NCBI GenBank assembly: GCA_025201845.1
Contig: MU603993.1
Coordinates: 1 to 64,000, forward strand
Origin: Martensiomyces pterosporus
Taxonomy: Eukaryota > Kickxellomycota > Kickxellomycetes > Kickxellales > Kickxellaceae
DNA length: 64,000 nucleotides
Reading direction: 5' to 3'
Part shown: piece by piece, positions 1 through 10,180 of the stretch
Layout of the letters: each line of letters begins with the position of its first letter
How positions within the stretch are numbered: the first letter of the stretch is position 1
Position numbers and translations under genes: made by a program
The notes under the pieces: generated by a model
Told to the model about the DNA's origin: nothing
What the model saw: the letters and a program-made list of their open reading frames with translations, nothing else
The model's database searches: none

Positions 1-378
1 AAGGCCGGTATCTCTTCGTCCGCTGGACCCAAGTCGCGCTCGTCCAAGGCTGGAATCCAGTTCCCCGTCGGCCGTATCCACCGCCACCTGCGCAGGGGCA
101 ACTACGCTCAGCGCATTGCTGCTGGTGCCCCCGTCTACCTGGCCGCTGTCCTCGAGTACCTGACTGCCGAGATCCTCGAGCTCGCCGGCAACGCCGCCCG
201 CGACAACAAGAAGACCCGCATCATTCCCCGCCATCTTCAGCTCGCCATCCGCAACGACGAGGAGCTCAACAAGCTTCTTGGCAACGTCACCATTGCCCAG
301 GGTGGTGTCCTTCCCAACATCCACGCCACTCTTCTCCCCCAGAAGTCCAAGAAGGCCAACCCCTCTCAGGAGCTCTAA
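1..378 (+). CDS. HTA1: Histone H2A (3' part; 5' end lies outside the window)
   Basis: The frame is open from base 1 to a TAA at 376-378 and gives 125 residues of a core histone H2A, so only the extreme N-terminal tail (and the start codon) is missing. Visible family signatures are [34 protein letters not shown] and the acidic-patch stretch [10 protein letters not shown]. The protein ends SQEL, the C-terminal motif phosphorylated after DNA damage in fungal H2[11 protein letters not shown] and the [13 protein letters not shown] helix place it with canonical H2A rather than H2A.Z, although IHRHL before the first helix is the form usually seen in H2A.Z. It packages DNA in nucleosomes as a dimer with H2B. 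An H2B gene may lie just upstream, as is common in fungi, but it is not in this window. Confidence 0.95.
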   Translation, partial: KAGISSSAGPKSRSSKAGIQFPVGRIHRHLRRGNYAQRIAAGAPVYLAAVLEYLTAEILELAGNAARDNKKTRIIPRHLQLAIRNDEELNKLLGNVTIAQGGVLPNIHATLLPQKSKKANPSQEL

Positions 379-681
379 GCATCATTCGACTTCGATCGTG
401 TACGCGCGCGTTGTTTAATTTCTTCTATAGCCGAGGCGGCATAAACATTCTCTGTATAATAAAATATCTAAAACACTCGGCCAGATCGGAATTGTTTGAT
501 CAATGCTTGTAATTTGTGGATTCCAACGACGCTTGTCGCTTTTCCCGCTGTCCACTTTGCATGTCGGATTGATACATCCGTGCTGGGCTATGGCCCCTTT
601 TCTTGTCCCCCTTTCCTTTCTTCTCTCTGAATTTTGTAAATATTCGGACACCATTAATTCAAATATTTATAAACAAAGCAA
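379..681. other. Intergenic: H2A 3' region and SANTA-gene promoter
   Basis: The stretch holds the H2A 3' untranslated region and then pyrimidine-rich and AT-rich sequence before the ATG at 682. No further gene is supported. Confidence 0.6.
458..463 (+). terminator. Likely polyadenylation signal of H2A
   Basis: AATAAA lies 80 bases after the H2A stop codon in an AT-rich 3' region. This is a plausible poly(A) signal, placed by position only. Confidence 0.5.
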
Positions 682-3600
682 ATGGACCGCCAGGGAAATA
701 GGAGAACAAGCAGCTTTTTCAGTCGAATTAGGAACCCGGACGTGTTAAAGTCGCCGTACCCACGACATTTGGCACAGAGTGTCAGGCCTACGCCAATCTC
801 ATATAGCAATGCGCACGACTATGGACGTCCAGCGCCAGCTCATAGCCTAGCTGCGTGGCAAAACCCTGCGTCGCGTCTTAACCACGCTGCCACACCAGTC
901 AGCGGGGTGCCACGAGGTCAAGGTAGGTTTAGTGTACCTGTATGTGCTGCTTAGGCATGGCGGCTGCCTGTATGCTACGTCGTGTTTAATTTAGAATTTC
1001 GGGAAACGTTCATCTATCTGTAGCAGGACCTGCTCGTAATCCATTGCCAGTAGTAAGCTCTGTACAACCGATCAGAACACGTCCAACTTACGTTACGGAG
1101 CCCCAGCTTATTCCAGGAAGCTGTCGCCCAACACATCATCTATCACCGAGCGCCGTCCGCGATCCTCTCAGCAGTGCAGCTCCATGCGTGCTGCAAAACT
1201 GGTTCGTTCAGGTTGATCCGAAAAAGAATACTGTTAATGTTCGTGGCGACTTCACAAAGCCAAACGGCGCTATGGTTAGCAGGCATAGCTCGCCAATCGA
1301 AATGGCCATTGACAGCCACACTCTCATGTCGGCAACTGGCTCCATTTATCGGCTCGTAGGCGCAGTGAATGTGGATAAAATGCTGGAGCGTGGATTTCCG
1401 GAGCATCTTATCCATCATTTCACTAATGGGTTTCCACGCAACTGGAAGCAGGTCATCGCAATGTATCAGCCGTCTATATCGTTCCCGGGGGATACTCGCA
1501 GACAGCCGAATCCCCCGAGTTTCCAAAGCGGCACTAGCAGGTCTGGCGGGTTCGATGCTGCTATGAGAGGCTCGTTTTCGACACGTCCCATCTCAACGGT
1601 CACACGGCATAACGAATCGCATGGAGATCCTCAAACTAGTGCTGGTAGGCGAAATTTCAGTGCCATTGCAGAGGCTGATGGGGCCACGAGCGGTACCTCG
1701 CCAATTTTCCCGGAGCGTGGTGTCAGAATGGATCGAGATAGTCGCCTCACCTCAAATAGAGCTGCAGATGAATATTCATCGCACAGTTCTGTCTATCGTA
1801 GCGGAGCCGATCTGTTTACTGGGAACAGGTTCCCTCAAGCGATTGCCTCTAACAACAATCCGATACATGGTAAAAGCACGGCAGATATGGCTTCTCCTGA
1901 CCCTCGTCACCGCGTAGACGGAACTGCGAGCGATATGATAGCGCCAAACAGTTACTCACCTGACTTGGGCGACATAGCTATGGATACGATGGAAGACGAA
2001 GCGGGCAATGACAGCGCTGGAGGTGTCAAGTCTAGCATGGACCACAATATGGTCATCGACGGACCTATTGCTGGAGCTGTTGCTAGGCAAAAGGCACCGA
2101 GTGTCAGTGAAATGATCCAGTCCAGCGGCATCATAGACGCGCTGCGTAGTGTGTCCAAATCACCAGACCAAGATGCAGGGTTCGAGCCGGCGCCGCTTGT
2201 AGCCCAGCCAGTAAAAAGGAGACATCCACAAAACCAGGCCAAAGGCAAAGAGGCAGCGGTTGTACCTAAACCCCAGTCAGACGCAACTGCTTCTGTCGGA
2301 TCAGATACTGGCGGCGGTAATGGGAAGGAAACCCAACCTGTACCAGGGGACCGCCCTGAGTCGGATCAGCGCGACTTCGATGATGGAGATGCATTGGCGA
2401 ACTATTTGCAGGCCACCGGTAGTTCTCGTCATGCAAACTCGTCAAACTTGTCGGGAGACGCTAAGGTGCCAAAACGAAAGCCCAGGTGGGTACCCAAGAG
2501 TGTCAAAAATGTCATTGAACACGCATCTCCAGAAGACCGGGCTACTTCTCCGCCATCTTCGAACCAGAAGAAGAGGCCCAGTATGAGGATTGTGGACAGC
2601 TCTGACGAATCCGACAATCTGCTGCTGAAGAAACTGGCAAGCACTACTCCCGGGCATCATCCGGGTGCTGATGAAACCCCGGATTCTGCAGGCAATGTGA
2701 CAAATGTGACACCTGAAGCGACGCACGGCGAGGCTAGCGAGAGTGGTGATGATGCTGTGGTGGTGGTGTTCCGTTCGGCTCAACCTCTAGGCACCAGCAC
2801 ACCTACACGGAAACACAAAAAGATCAGAAGGACACGAGCTGAGGCCCCATCAAGCGCTGCCTCAATGACACCTGCTACTGCTACTGCTACTGCTACTACT
2901 GCTGCTGCTGCTGCCAAAGGTGCGGCATCAAGGATAGGTGCCACAAATGTACAGGGGCCAGCAACAAGACAGAAAGGGGCATCACTGAACGCCATGCTAA
3001 CGGCCACGCCAACGGCCACGCCAACGGCCACGCCAGCGAGAATCACCAGATCGGCGCTAAGGTTGAAACGGACTACTCCTACGGCGCCCAGATGGAAAAC
3101 GGTTTCTGAGACAGATGCTAATGCTGCCATAGGTTCAGATTCTACTCACGCTGCAGCAGGTGCTTCTGCTGCGAGCGCAGAGCAAGCCCAGGCACATACA
3201 CGAGTAGAGACGCCTACGAAAACACCAGGCTCCGCTAAGGCTAAAAACACGGATGCAGAGCCAAATGCAGGCGCAGACGAGGATCCTAGTCCATGGCTGC
3301 GGATTGAAGAACACGACTCTGATTTCGAGACAGATTCAAGTCAGGTGGCAGCCCCAATAGGCGACGGAGGCAATAAACAGCTTGATGGCGGAGAACTTCC
3401 AAGCAAAATAGGCACTTCACTTGCTCCTCCTAACCCGCCAGCTGCAGATGACTCGAAAATAGCGACGCCAGCCAAACCCAGTGCATCTGCCACACCGAAA
3501 AAACCAGCTGGCAGTTTAAGCGGCAAAGCCAAGGAGAAATCAGCGACGGCAGCATCCTCGTCAATAACTCGATCGGGAAGAAAGATACGCAAGCCGCAAG

Positions 3601-3833
3601 AATGGTGGGCCAACGCGCGAGACCACTTAAACGGCAGCGGGCACGAAGAGTCCAGCATCAAGTACAAGTGGGGATCGGGTGACCTCTTTCTAGTCAAGGG
3701 CGACAGACACGTAAATCTTTCCGAGCTCTATCTCCAAGGCGGTGCTGATGTGGATCTGGCCCATGATGCTGAGAAAAGCAAAGAGCCTGATGTATCTGAT
3801 GCTGGTGGTGGCGAAGGCAAGACCAGTCTTTAA
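682..3833 (+). CDS. SANTA-domain protein with a C-terminal CENP-C-like motif (KNL2/Mis18BP1-like)
   Basis: Exons 682-922 and 1024-3833 join in frame to give about 1016 residues. The long second frame has no ATG near its beginning, so the upstream exon with an ATG in good context (caaATGg) is needed. Residues about 139-224 read as a SANTA domain: a leading W, SSPIEMAIDSHTL, SGSIYRLVGAV, then GFPEHLIHHF and GFPRNW. SANTA domains occur in KNL2/Mis18BP1, which licenses deposition of centromeric CENP-A. Residues about 930-950 contain RSGRKIRKPQEWW, resembling the CENPC-k motif of plant and many animal KNL2/M18BP1 proteins. The middle is low-complexity, Ser/Thr/Ala-rich and probably disordered, with repeats of TAT and TATP. 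No SANT/Myb domain was seen. The gene is likely a centromere assembly factor; this role is inferred from the two motifs. Its stop lies 120 bases from the convergent thioesterase gene. Confidence 0.8.
2874..3036. repeat. Microsatellite and 12-base minisatellite inside the SANTA gene
   Basis: A run of ACTGCT units near 2876-2913 encodes alternating Thr-Ala then poly-Ala. A 12-base unit (ggccacgccaac) repeats three times near 3001-3036 and encodes TATP repeats. Both keep the reading frame and lie in the disordered middle of the protein. Confidence 0.7.
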
Positions 3834-3891
3834 GCTGCATGTGCATGTATAGCAGCAGCTCTTTCCTCTATATTTCTACTGCGTACCGCTG

Positions 3892-3897
3892 AATAAA
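3892..3897 (+). terminator. Likely polyadenylation signal of the SANTA gene
   Basis: AATAAA occurs 59 bases after the stop codon in the short convergent gap before the thioesterase gene. Confidence 0.45.
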
Positions 3898-3953
3898 TGA
3901 ACAATGCATTATCTACTGCAAAGGCAATGCCGAGGGCACATGGCGTGCGAGAT

Positions 3954-5096
3954 TTATAGCTTGCCTCTGGACGCCGCCTTGCTAGCGTTCGTAAATACAG
4001 TCCTTAGAGTTGTGAACACTTCCTCGCCTCTCATGATCTTGGCAAGTATGGTGGTTCTACCGCCCTCAGTGCTCTCGATTGACGCGTCGATGATGACGTC
4101 CTCGCACTCCATGGGGACGCCCTTACGATAGTTGATGTCTCGAAAGACAGCATCAGCAGTGTCTGTGCTCACGCCTGAGATCTTGCTGAACAGCAGTACC
4201 TACAGCACCCAAAGCAAACGAAGGGGGAACACATTAGTCGGTGCATACTGGTGAAATATGGCCGCGCTTATCCAAGCACCTTGAGGGTGTGCACCTACCG
4301 AAGCGTTGTACAAGACCGTTCCCAAAACACCGCCATGTACATAAATGGGTGGTCCATTGAGATCAGCTCCAAAATCGAGAACAGCTGCAATGCGCTTCGT
4401 GGCTTCACTGAAGGACCCGGATTTGTGTTTTGTAAGATCGCACAATAAAATGCTCATCGACTTGTTGAGGCCCGCTAGCTCTGTGTCAGCCAGATCCACC
4501 GAGTCAGGCGCATGAATGAGCGGCGATGGGACTGCATAGTCAACCTTGACTTCCTCGGCAACCTGCTTCATCTTGGTTCCAAGAGGCATGAACACAAATG
4601 TGCCTCTGGCGATCATTACCTCCGCGCCAGTCTCGGCATCAAAGAGCGGACACTCAACAACAATCTTGCGTCCAGCAACCAGCGTCGTGTACGCATCAAA
4701 GAAGAACAGGCGGCCCAAGGGCGAGGCCCCAGTCTTTGTTATGCTCAGATTCACGGTGAATCCGATGCCGTTCTTCAGCGAGGTATGCTGCGTGACGATG
4801 CGTGTTGCCAGCTCGGCAGTGACGTCGTCCAGCAGGGTGAAAAGCGTGGTCTCTGGGATTGCTGCGCTCCTGGGTATCTGGCTGCTGCTAAAGTTCCAAA
4901 AGCCGATGTGGTGCCTTTGCGATGGCGAGTACCAGTATGCCGGGTAATCAATCACGCCGCCCTCTACCAGATGCTTCTCGATAAAGTGGCCAGGGTTCCT
5001 GTCCCACAGAGCGTGCAGCTCCACAGGAACAAGGTCGGTGAAAGCGTTGATCCGGGTCTGGATGGTGCTATGCAGTCTAGAATCTGGAACTCGCAT
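3954..5096 (-). CDS. Double-hotdog acyl-CoA thioesterase family protein
   Basis: Exons 4299-5096 and 3954-4199 (minus strand) join in phase 0 across a 99-base intron with a gtaggt donor and a tgtag acceptor, giving 347 residues. The downstream half carries the PaaI/THEM-type motif GPPIYVHGGVLGTVL, typical of hotdog-fold thioesterases, and the upstream half (ISRSAAIPETT, then LDDVTAELATRIV) appears to be a second hotdog-like domain, so the layout is like fungal two-hotdog thioesterase superfamily proteins. Such enzymes hydrolyse fatty acyl-CoA thioesters; the exact substrate cannot be read from sequence. The ATG at 5096 is the first in-frame ATG after upstream sequence without coding character. 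It is divergent from the MAPR gene at 5808. Confidence 0.8.
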
Positions 5097-5807
5097 TGGA
5101 GCTTGATTGTATATCGCTGTCAAGGGAAAGCCAAGCAATAAGATTGAATGGGTGTTTTGAGTGTGCTGGTGGGCTGCAGAATGAGAGCAAGGGAAAGCAG
5201 TGTCGGTGAATGTGGCAAGGAGAGACAGCAGACACCAGCGCCCGCTTAAATACAACGCTAGTCAATTTGCACGTGCGCGTACAGGCTGCACAGTGAAAGG
5301 AGTTTGCAGCAGCCTTTCAGGCGAGTGGACGAAGCCAGCGCACAGGATGAAGAACTGGCACCTGGCTAGCTGTGCCGATCATTACAAATCAAGCAGCCAG
5401 CGGCACCGAGAATTGCAGCAGCTGACAGCTTGCAGGTTCCGTAGCACTCAGCAACGTGCCTAGCAAAAAGCGCGGAAATAACCATGTTCGCATTGGAGCT
5501 GTGCCCGAGAAGCCGGGGCCCGGCTCTTGCTGACATGTGCAAAATAGAACATAAGCAGCAGTAGGCAGGTAACGTTGCTTTTGGAACCCATTGTGCATCT
5601 GTGCTTGGCTTTGGGCTGTGGCTGTGGATCCACCAATCAGGGACCCGATTTCGCTTGATTGTTGATGCGTGACCTTCTGAGTATCAAAGCGCAGAAGCGC
5701 GTCAGATAAAGGTATGCACTTCTTTTTTCCAGCTGCTCCATGGTACCTCCGCCTCATTCACTACTATTTCTTTCCGCAAGCTGCACTCGTTGTATTGACT
5801 GATAAGG
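5097..5807. other. Divergent promoter region, thioesterase and MAPR genes
   Basis: A 711-base gap between two divergent genes. It presumably holds both promoters and 5' untranslated regions; no other gene or RNA is evident. Confidence 0.6.
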
Positions 5808-6137
5808 ATGAGCCAGACATTCACGCTCAAGACACTGAAGGAGTACAGCGGCCAGGACGAGTCCAAGCCCATTCTGCTGGCGCTTAACGGCAAAGTCTAC
5901 GACGTGACAACCGGTCGCGGGTTTTATGGACCAGGCGGAAGCTACAGCGTCTTTGCTGGACGCGACTGCACAAGGGGTCTTGCCATCGGCTCGCTCAAGC
6001 CAGAGGACCTGCCGACGGAAGACGATGTCTTTGTTACTCAGGAGACACTCGACGAGAGCCTGTGGCAGTCGATGCTCTCCTGGGAGAACAGGCTCAAGGC
6101 AAAGTACCCAGTTGTAGGCACCCTAGTCCCAAACTAA
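5808..6137 (+). CDS. Soluble MAPR-family (cytochrome b5-like) heme-binding protein
   Basis: A 109-residue single-exon protein consisting of one cytochrome b5-like domain of the membrane-associated progesterone receptor (MAPR) type. It has the family core VYDVTTGRGFYG followed by FAGRDCTRGLAIG and a late KYPVVGTL. Tyr residues in FYG and SYSVF, and the Lys-Tyr pair near the end, match the heme-contacting residues of PGRMC1. Unlike the relative at 30541-31170 it has no N-terminal membrane segment, so it is probably soluble. MAPR proteins bind heme and support cytochrome P450/sterol enzymes; that role is inferred here. An AATAAA follows at 6166. Confidence 0.88.
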   Translation: MSQTFTLKTLKEYSGQDESKPILLALNGKVYDVTTGRGFYGPGGSYSVFAGRDCTRGLAIGSLKPEDLPTEDDVFVTQETLDESLWQSMLSWENRLKAKYPVVGTLVPN

Positions 6138-6165
6138 ATGTACAACTGGCACCAGTTGTTTTGGC

Positions 6166-6171
6166 AATAAA
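6166..6171 (+). terminator. Likely polyadenylation signal of the MAPR gene
   Basis: AATAAA sits 29 bases downstream of the stop codon. Confidence 0.45.
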
Positions 6172-6225
6172 CACAGCTCCAGTGCCAACAAGGCTTCTGG
6201 CGTGATTGCATAATATTGTTGGTAC

Positions 6226-6255
6226 CAAAACAAAACAAAACAAAACAAAACAAAA
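6226..6255. repeat. (CAAAA)6 microsatellite
   Basis: Six uninterrupted copies of CAAAA lie in the 322-base convergent gap (6138-6459) between the MAPR gene and the Afi1-like gene. The rest of the gap is purine-rich and shows no gene. Confidence 0.9.
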
Positions 6256-6459
6256 GACAACAAAAAAGACAACAGAAAAGTGCAGCATAGAATCGAAATG
6301 AAGGCGAAGAAGAGCATTACTGAGAGGAAATAACAAGACGAAGGAGATGCCAAAAGAGATACGACGACGACGCAGTGATAATATGGATGATGAATACGGG
6401 AAAGATAGAGTGGTGGTGCCATTAAAGTGAGTGCGCGGCGGATGTGGTGTTTAGCAGGC

Positions 6460-8780
6460 TTAGCAGGCAAATGCATGGCGGAGGTTGCTAAAGGCGCACT
6501 GGTGGAAGAAGTTTGTACTCCTCACGTATCTTGTGCCAGCCTGGTTGCACTCGATCTTCTCGAACAGACGCACGGTGTACAGCCGAATCCTCGGCGAGGG
6601 ATGGTAGAATCCATACGCCAGCGGTTGGAGGCCGCCCTGGCTCTGTGGAAGCGAGGCCAAAAGCTCAGTGACTTGCTCATTCGTCACCACTTGCTCGTCC
6701 AAGTGCTTGTAAATAGCCTCGACCTCGTTCACATCAAGGCTGGTAGAGTTGCGCAGACAGTACACCATGTGCGCAATGTCGATGCCCCGAATGAAGCTGC
6801 TTGCTTGCATCGACTGGTAGTCGCTGACAGCGTTGTGGTACGCTTGCGTGCCAATGAAGCCCTCAATGCGGCTCTGGTAAAAGCTGATGTCGCGCTCTCT
6901 GCTCTCCTTATCGCCCTGGGAGATACAGTATCCATCGACGCCGGGCTTGTCGCTGGCAGCAATGTGTGCAGGGTCGCCAAGCTGCGTGGATCCGTGTCGC
7001 TCAAACTCGTAAAGCGGCACCAGGGACATGAACCGCCTCACATAGTTTTCCACTTTGGCCCGAATCGCCACCTCGCCGTAGTGGCGCTCAATGGCAAGCA
7101 GCAGGTCCTGGATAAACTCAGTATCCAGGTTGTTCCACTTGTCAGGCTTGCCGTCGCGCGACGAGAACGAGCGGTTGCGCGAGAGGGACACCGAGTCAAG
7201 GCTGCGCCGCAGCGACTCAGCCTGCGATTTGGCGTGGCCAGACCACGAGTTTCCTGCAGGGAGTGCAAGCGCTGGGCTGACCGTTATTTTGCCCGTGTTG
7301 ATGTTGCACAGCAAATCCCACCACTCGGGGTGCTCCTCAAACGCTGGGTTAGTCACTCCAGCAATGTATCCGGGGAAGGCAAGCAGGGTGTCGAGGTTTG
7401 TCAGGTTCGTGTATGGGAACGCGCGGTTGGCAAATCCGCGCAAAACGCCGCCTCCGCCGCTGCCCAGTGCCACAGCAGCCAGCACGTAGTTTGCAACCTC
7501 CCCAGCGGGCTTTCCATGGCCAAGGAAGATGATTCTCTTTTGTGTCAGCAGCCCATTCATAAGCAGGATGATGGGGTGTGTGTATGGGCCGCTTGAGTCG
7601 AGGTGCGGGTGGCTAGCGCGGCCGCTGCCAGAGGATGCCGGCAGCGAGCCAGCAAACGTCGATAGAAGCCGGATGAGCGAAAAGTCGCCAATCTCCTCGG
7701 GATATACAGTCATTGGCACGCGGATTGGGAGCTTGACCCCAGAGTACACGATTTCGGTGTCAAAGAAACGCCGGTCTTTGTTGCGCGTCGAAGGAGCCCG
7801 TATGCGGTTCGCGTTGGCCTCGGAAATGGTTCCACGGCGGGTGGACGCCGACGACTCTTCGCTTGTGGACAGCGCAAGCTCCGCCAAAGTCGAGTCCTGG
7901 GCAATTTCGAGCCTCTCCGAATCCCTCGCCAGGTTCTCCAAAACCCTCCTCTCGTCCTCTAGCTCAATGAAGCGCTCCTCAAACATGTTCTGGTCGTCGG
8001 AGAACCGCAGAATTGTTGTCTCGTGCCGGCTCAGCCGAGGCATGCAAGACAGATCCATCTGGTTTACCGATTTGTAAAGCTCGGCCAGCGTGTCTTCTGT
8101 AGGCGAGCGGTAGTAGTTTTCCAGCGCAAGCATGAGAATGGCCTGGTATATGTGGATAAACCTATGCCGTGTGCACACAGCCATGGCCTTTACAATTGCG
8201 CCGCGGCGCACTTCCTTGTCGTGCTTTGTCCGAACCAAGTTCAGAACATAAAGGAGAGGCGGCCCGTCCTCGGTGACTTTTCCTGACTCATCGGGAGCCT
8301 TCTGGTTGAGGAAAAACATCGTCCAGTCGCTCTCGCGTGCATGCGCGCCATCGGGCAGCATGAGCTCGGCCAAGTGTCTACGCAAACAAAACAGCAATCG
8401 CGGCATGCGCATCACAAAGGCGTCAGCTGAGTGCATAGGGTCTCCCTCTCCGCTATATGTGCGTGAATACACACAATACACGCGAATAATGGCTATCTGA
8501 CGGCATAATGGCAAACACAAACAACCGGGTGCTTGCTGTGGACGGTGGTTGCTGTGAACCTTGCCACCTTGCATGCACTATTTGTAGCTTGTTTTCATAA
8601 TTCAACATACGAGTCATCCGCTCCTGTGGGCCGCGGGTACTGGTGTTTCAGTATAGCTCCCTGGTCAATGTCAAACTCAGCAAGGAGAATGTACTCGACA
8701 TTCCGCTGCTCCTGCTCCTCCTGCTGTTGCTGCTGCCTGCCGGCGCCGCCATCGTTGCAAGCGACAGTCCCGTCTGTCAT
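6460..8780 (-). CDS. AFI1: Afi1/SPA-domain (DENN-type) vesicle trafficking protein
   Basis: Exons 8611-8780 and 6460-8377 (minus) join across a 233-base intron (gtatgt donor, gcgtag acceptor) to give 695 residues. The joined N-terminus reads VEYILLAEFDIDQG, HQYPRPTGADD, then LAELMLPDGAH and ESDWTMFFLNQ, the Afi1 docking region that neither exon shows alone. The C-terminal half has the SPA signature: LLTQKRIIFLGHG, LRGFANRAFPYTN, PGYIAGVTNPAFE and WWDLLCNINTGKI. In yeast Afi1 binds the GTPase Arf3 and keeps it polarised at the plasma membrane; the family is part of the tripartite DENN group of GTPase regulators. A short Gln/Glu run lies near the N-terminus, and a Glu/Arg-rich coiled-coil-like segment sits in the middle. 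The gene is divergent from the complex I subunit. Confidence 0.9.
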
Positions 8781-9230
8781 TACGTATTTATAAACACCAG
8801 GTGCTCTGAATGGAGGATATAAGCGCTAGGACGGGACAAGAAAGAAAATAGTAGTTACAGTAAATAAATAAATATCGGATGTGTCGTGCAAAGCGGAAGG
8901 GGCAGGGGGCAGGCTTGAGGCAGAGTGTGGTGCGCCCGGCAGCCACCACCAGCTTTCTGGTTGCCAGTGCTTCTGCTTCTTTGTGGGCTGTCGCTTGGCT
9001 GGCAGACCTGCCGGCTCCCGCTTGTTCGCCTCGACTCGGCTCTGCTGGCTTTGCTCTTTGTTATCTGTGTTAGATGGGCTTTTTGGCTGTGGTGCTTTTT
9101 AGGGGCACGCAAATGCTCAGCTCCCCTTCTTTCCGCTGATTCGCTCAATTTGTGCCCTCCTCTCCTCTATTTCCCTTCCTTTTATGCTGCCTCGCCCCGA
9201 GCAAGCCGAATCGACACAATAGAAAGAACG
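8781..9230. other. Divergent promoter region, AFI1 and complex I subunit
   Basis: 450 bases between divergent start codons. A TATTTATAAA-like stretch lies just upstream of the AFI1 ATG. No gene is supported here. Confidence 0.55.
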
Positions 9231-9734
9231 ATGTCTGCTCACAGAAACTACGTGCGTAGCCTCTACAAGAGGGCCCTCTACACATCGCTCGATTGGTACC
9301 CCAACAGACTCCACTGGCGCCCTATCGCTCTTCAAATCCGCGCTGAATTCGAGGCGAACCGTGGAGAATCGAGCCCCGTGCGCGTCCAGAAGCTCGTGCG
9401 CGAAACAGAGGACGTCCTCGAGGAGTACCGGCACCCGCTGCCTTACAAGTGTACGTATTCAACAGATGCTCTAATGCTTGTGCTGTGGAGATTCAGGTGT
9501 ATGGCCGACGGAGAGTCGCAGTGGCCAGTGGCTGAGCAGCTACATGTGCTTCTACGCGGGTGTTGGCAGGTCGCATGGCATGTGCGAGCTGTAATGCCTC
9601 CGCTGCTCGTTGTGTGTGCACGCAGTACTAATTGCTCGCATTCATTCCCTGATCTCTGCTGTGTAGATATGACCGCTCCTGGAGGTACCAAGTACGAGCG
9701 CAACAAGTGGTTCGAGGACAACATGACTCTCTAG
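9231..9734 (+). CDS. NADH:ubiquinone oxidoreductase LYR subunit (NDUFB9/B22-like)
   Basis: Exons 9231-9450 and 9667-9734 join across a 216-base intron (gtacgt donor, gtgtag acceptor) and give 95 residues. The N-terminus carries the LYR-type motif in RSLYKRALY, followed by DWYPNR and RAEFEANR, and the protein ends PGGTKYERN then KWFEDNMTL. These are features of the B22/NDUFB9 (LYRM3) accessory subunit of mitochondrial complex I, which binds mitochondrial acyl carrier protein in the distal membrane arm. The length is close to fungal homologues. Its presence implies a complex I-containing respiratory chain. Confidence 0.9.
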   Translation: MSAHRNYVRSLYKRALYTSLDWYPNRLHWRPIALQIRAEFEANRGESSPVRVQKLVRETEDVLEEYRHPLPYKCTYSTDALMLVLWRFRCMADGESQWPVAEQLHVLLRGCWQVAWHVRAVMPPLLVVCARSTNCSHSFPDLCCVDMTAPGGTKYERNKWFEDNMTL

Positions 9735-10180
9735 GTCCTGATCTGCCATGTAACGCGCGCTGTCGATATCCAGCCAAGGCCTGCCTACTTGCCTCTTGTT
9801 CTTTCTGCCAAGAAAGTGTTATAAACAGCTACAACTCTCCGCTTTTCTCTCCTCTACATTTTGCAATAAACCAGCACAAAACAGCAGCAGCCGTATTAGT
9901 CGGTCCGGATTCCGCCTTCTCCATATGGCCAAGTCATGGCTGGCACTATCTTTGCCCACGCGGACCGAGTATATCGATGGCGTGCGCTACAGCATGTCAA
10001 TTAGTAAGCAAGCACGTTTCCCTGGTGGCGACATCTCACGGCGTGCAAGCCATATTTAAACAGGCGGCTGCCCACGCAGTCTCCTACACCTCTTCTTCGC
10101 CTCTCGCTTTCTCCCCTTCCTTGCTCACACTGTTTTTATATATCGCGTCCAGAGCTACACCGCCTGCTATTTACTCAAGC
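9735..10180. other. Intergenic: complex I subunit to quinone oxidoreductase
   Basis: 446 bases of pyrimidine-rich spacer, with a tttttatatat stretch about 45 bases before the next ATG that could serve as a TATA element. No gene is seen. Confidence 0.5.

Noticed and set aside
6427..7596. A 389-codon plus-strand open frame opposite AFI1
   Set aside because: Antisense to the SPA domain; no recognisable domain of its own.
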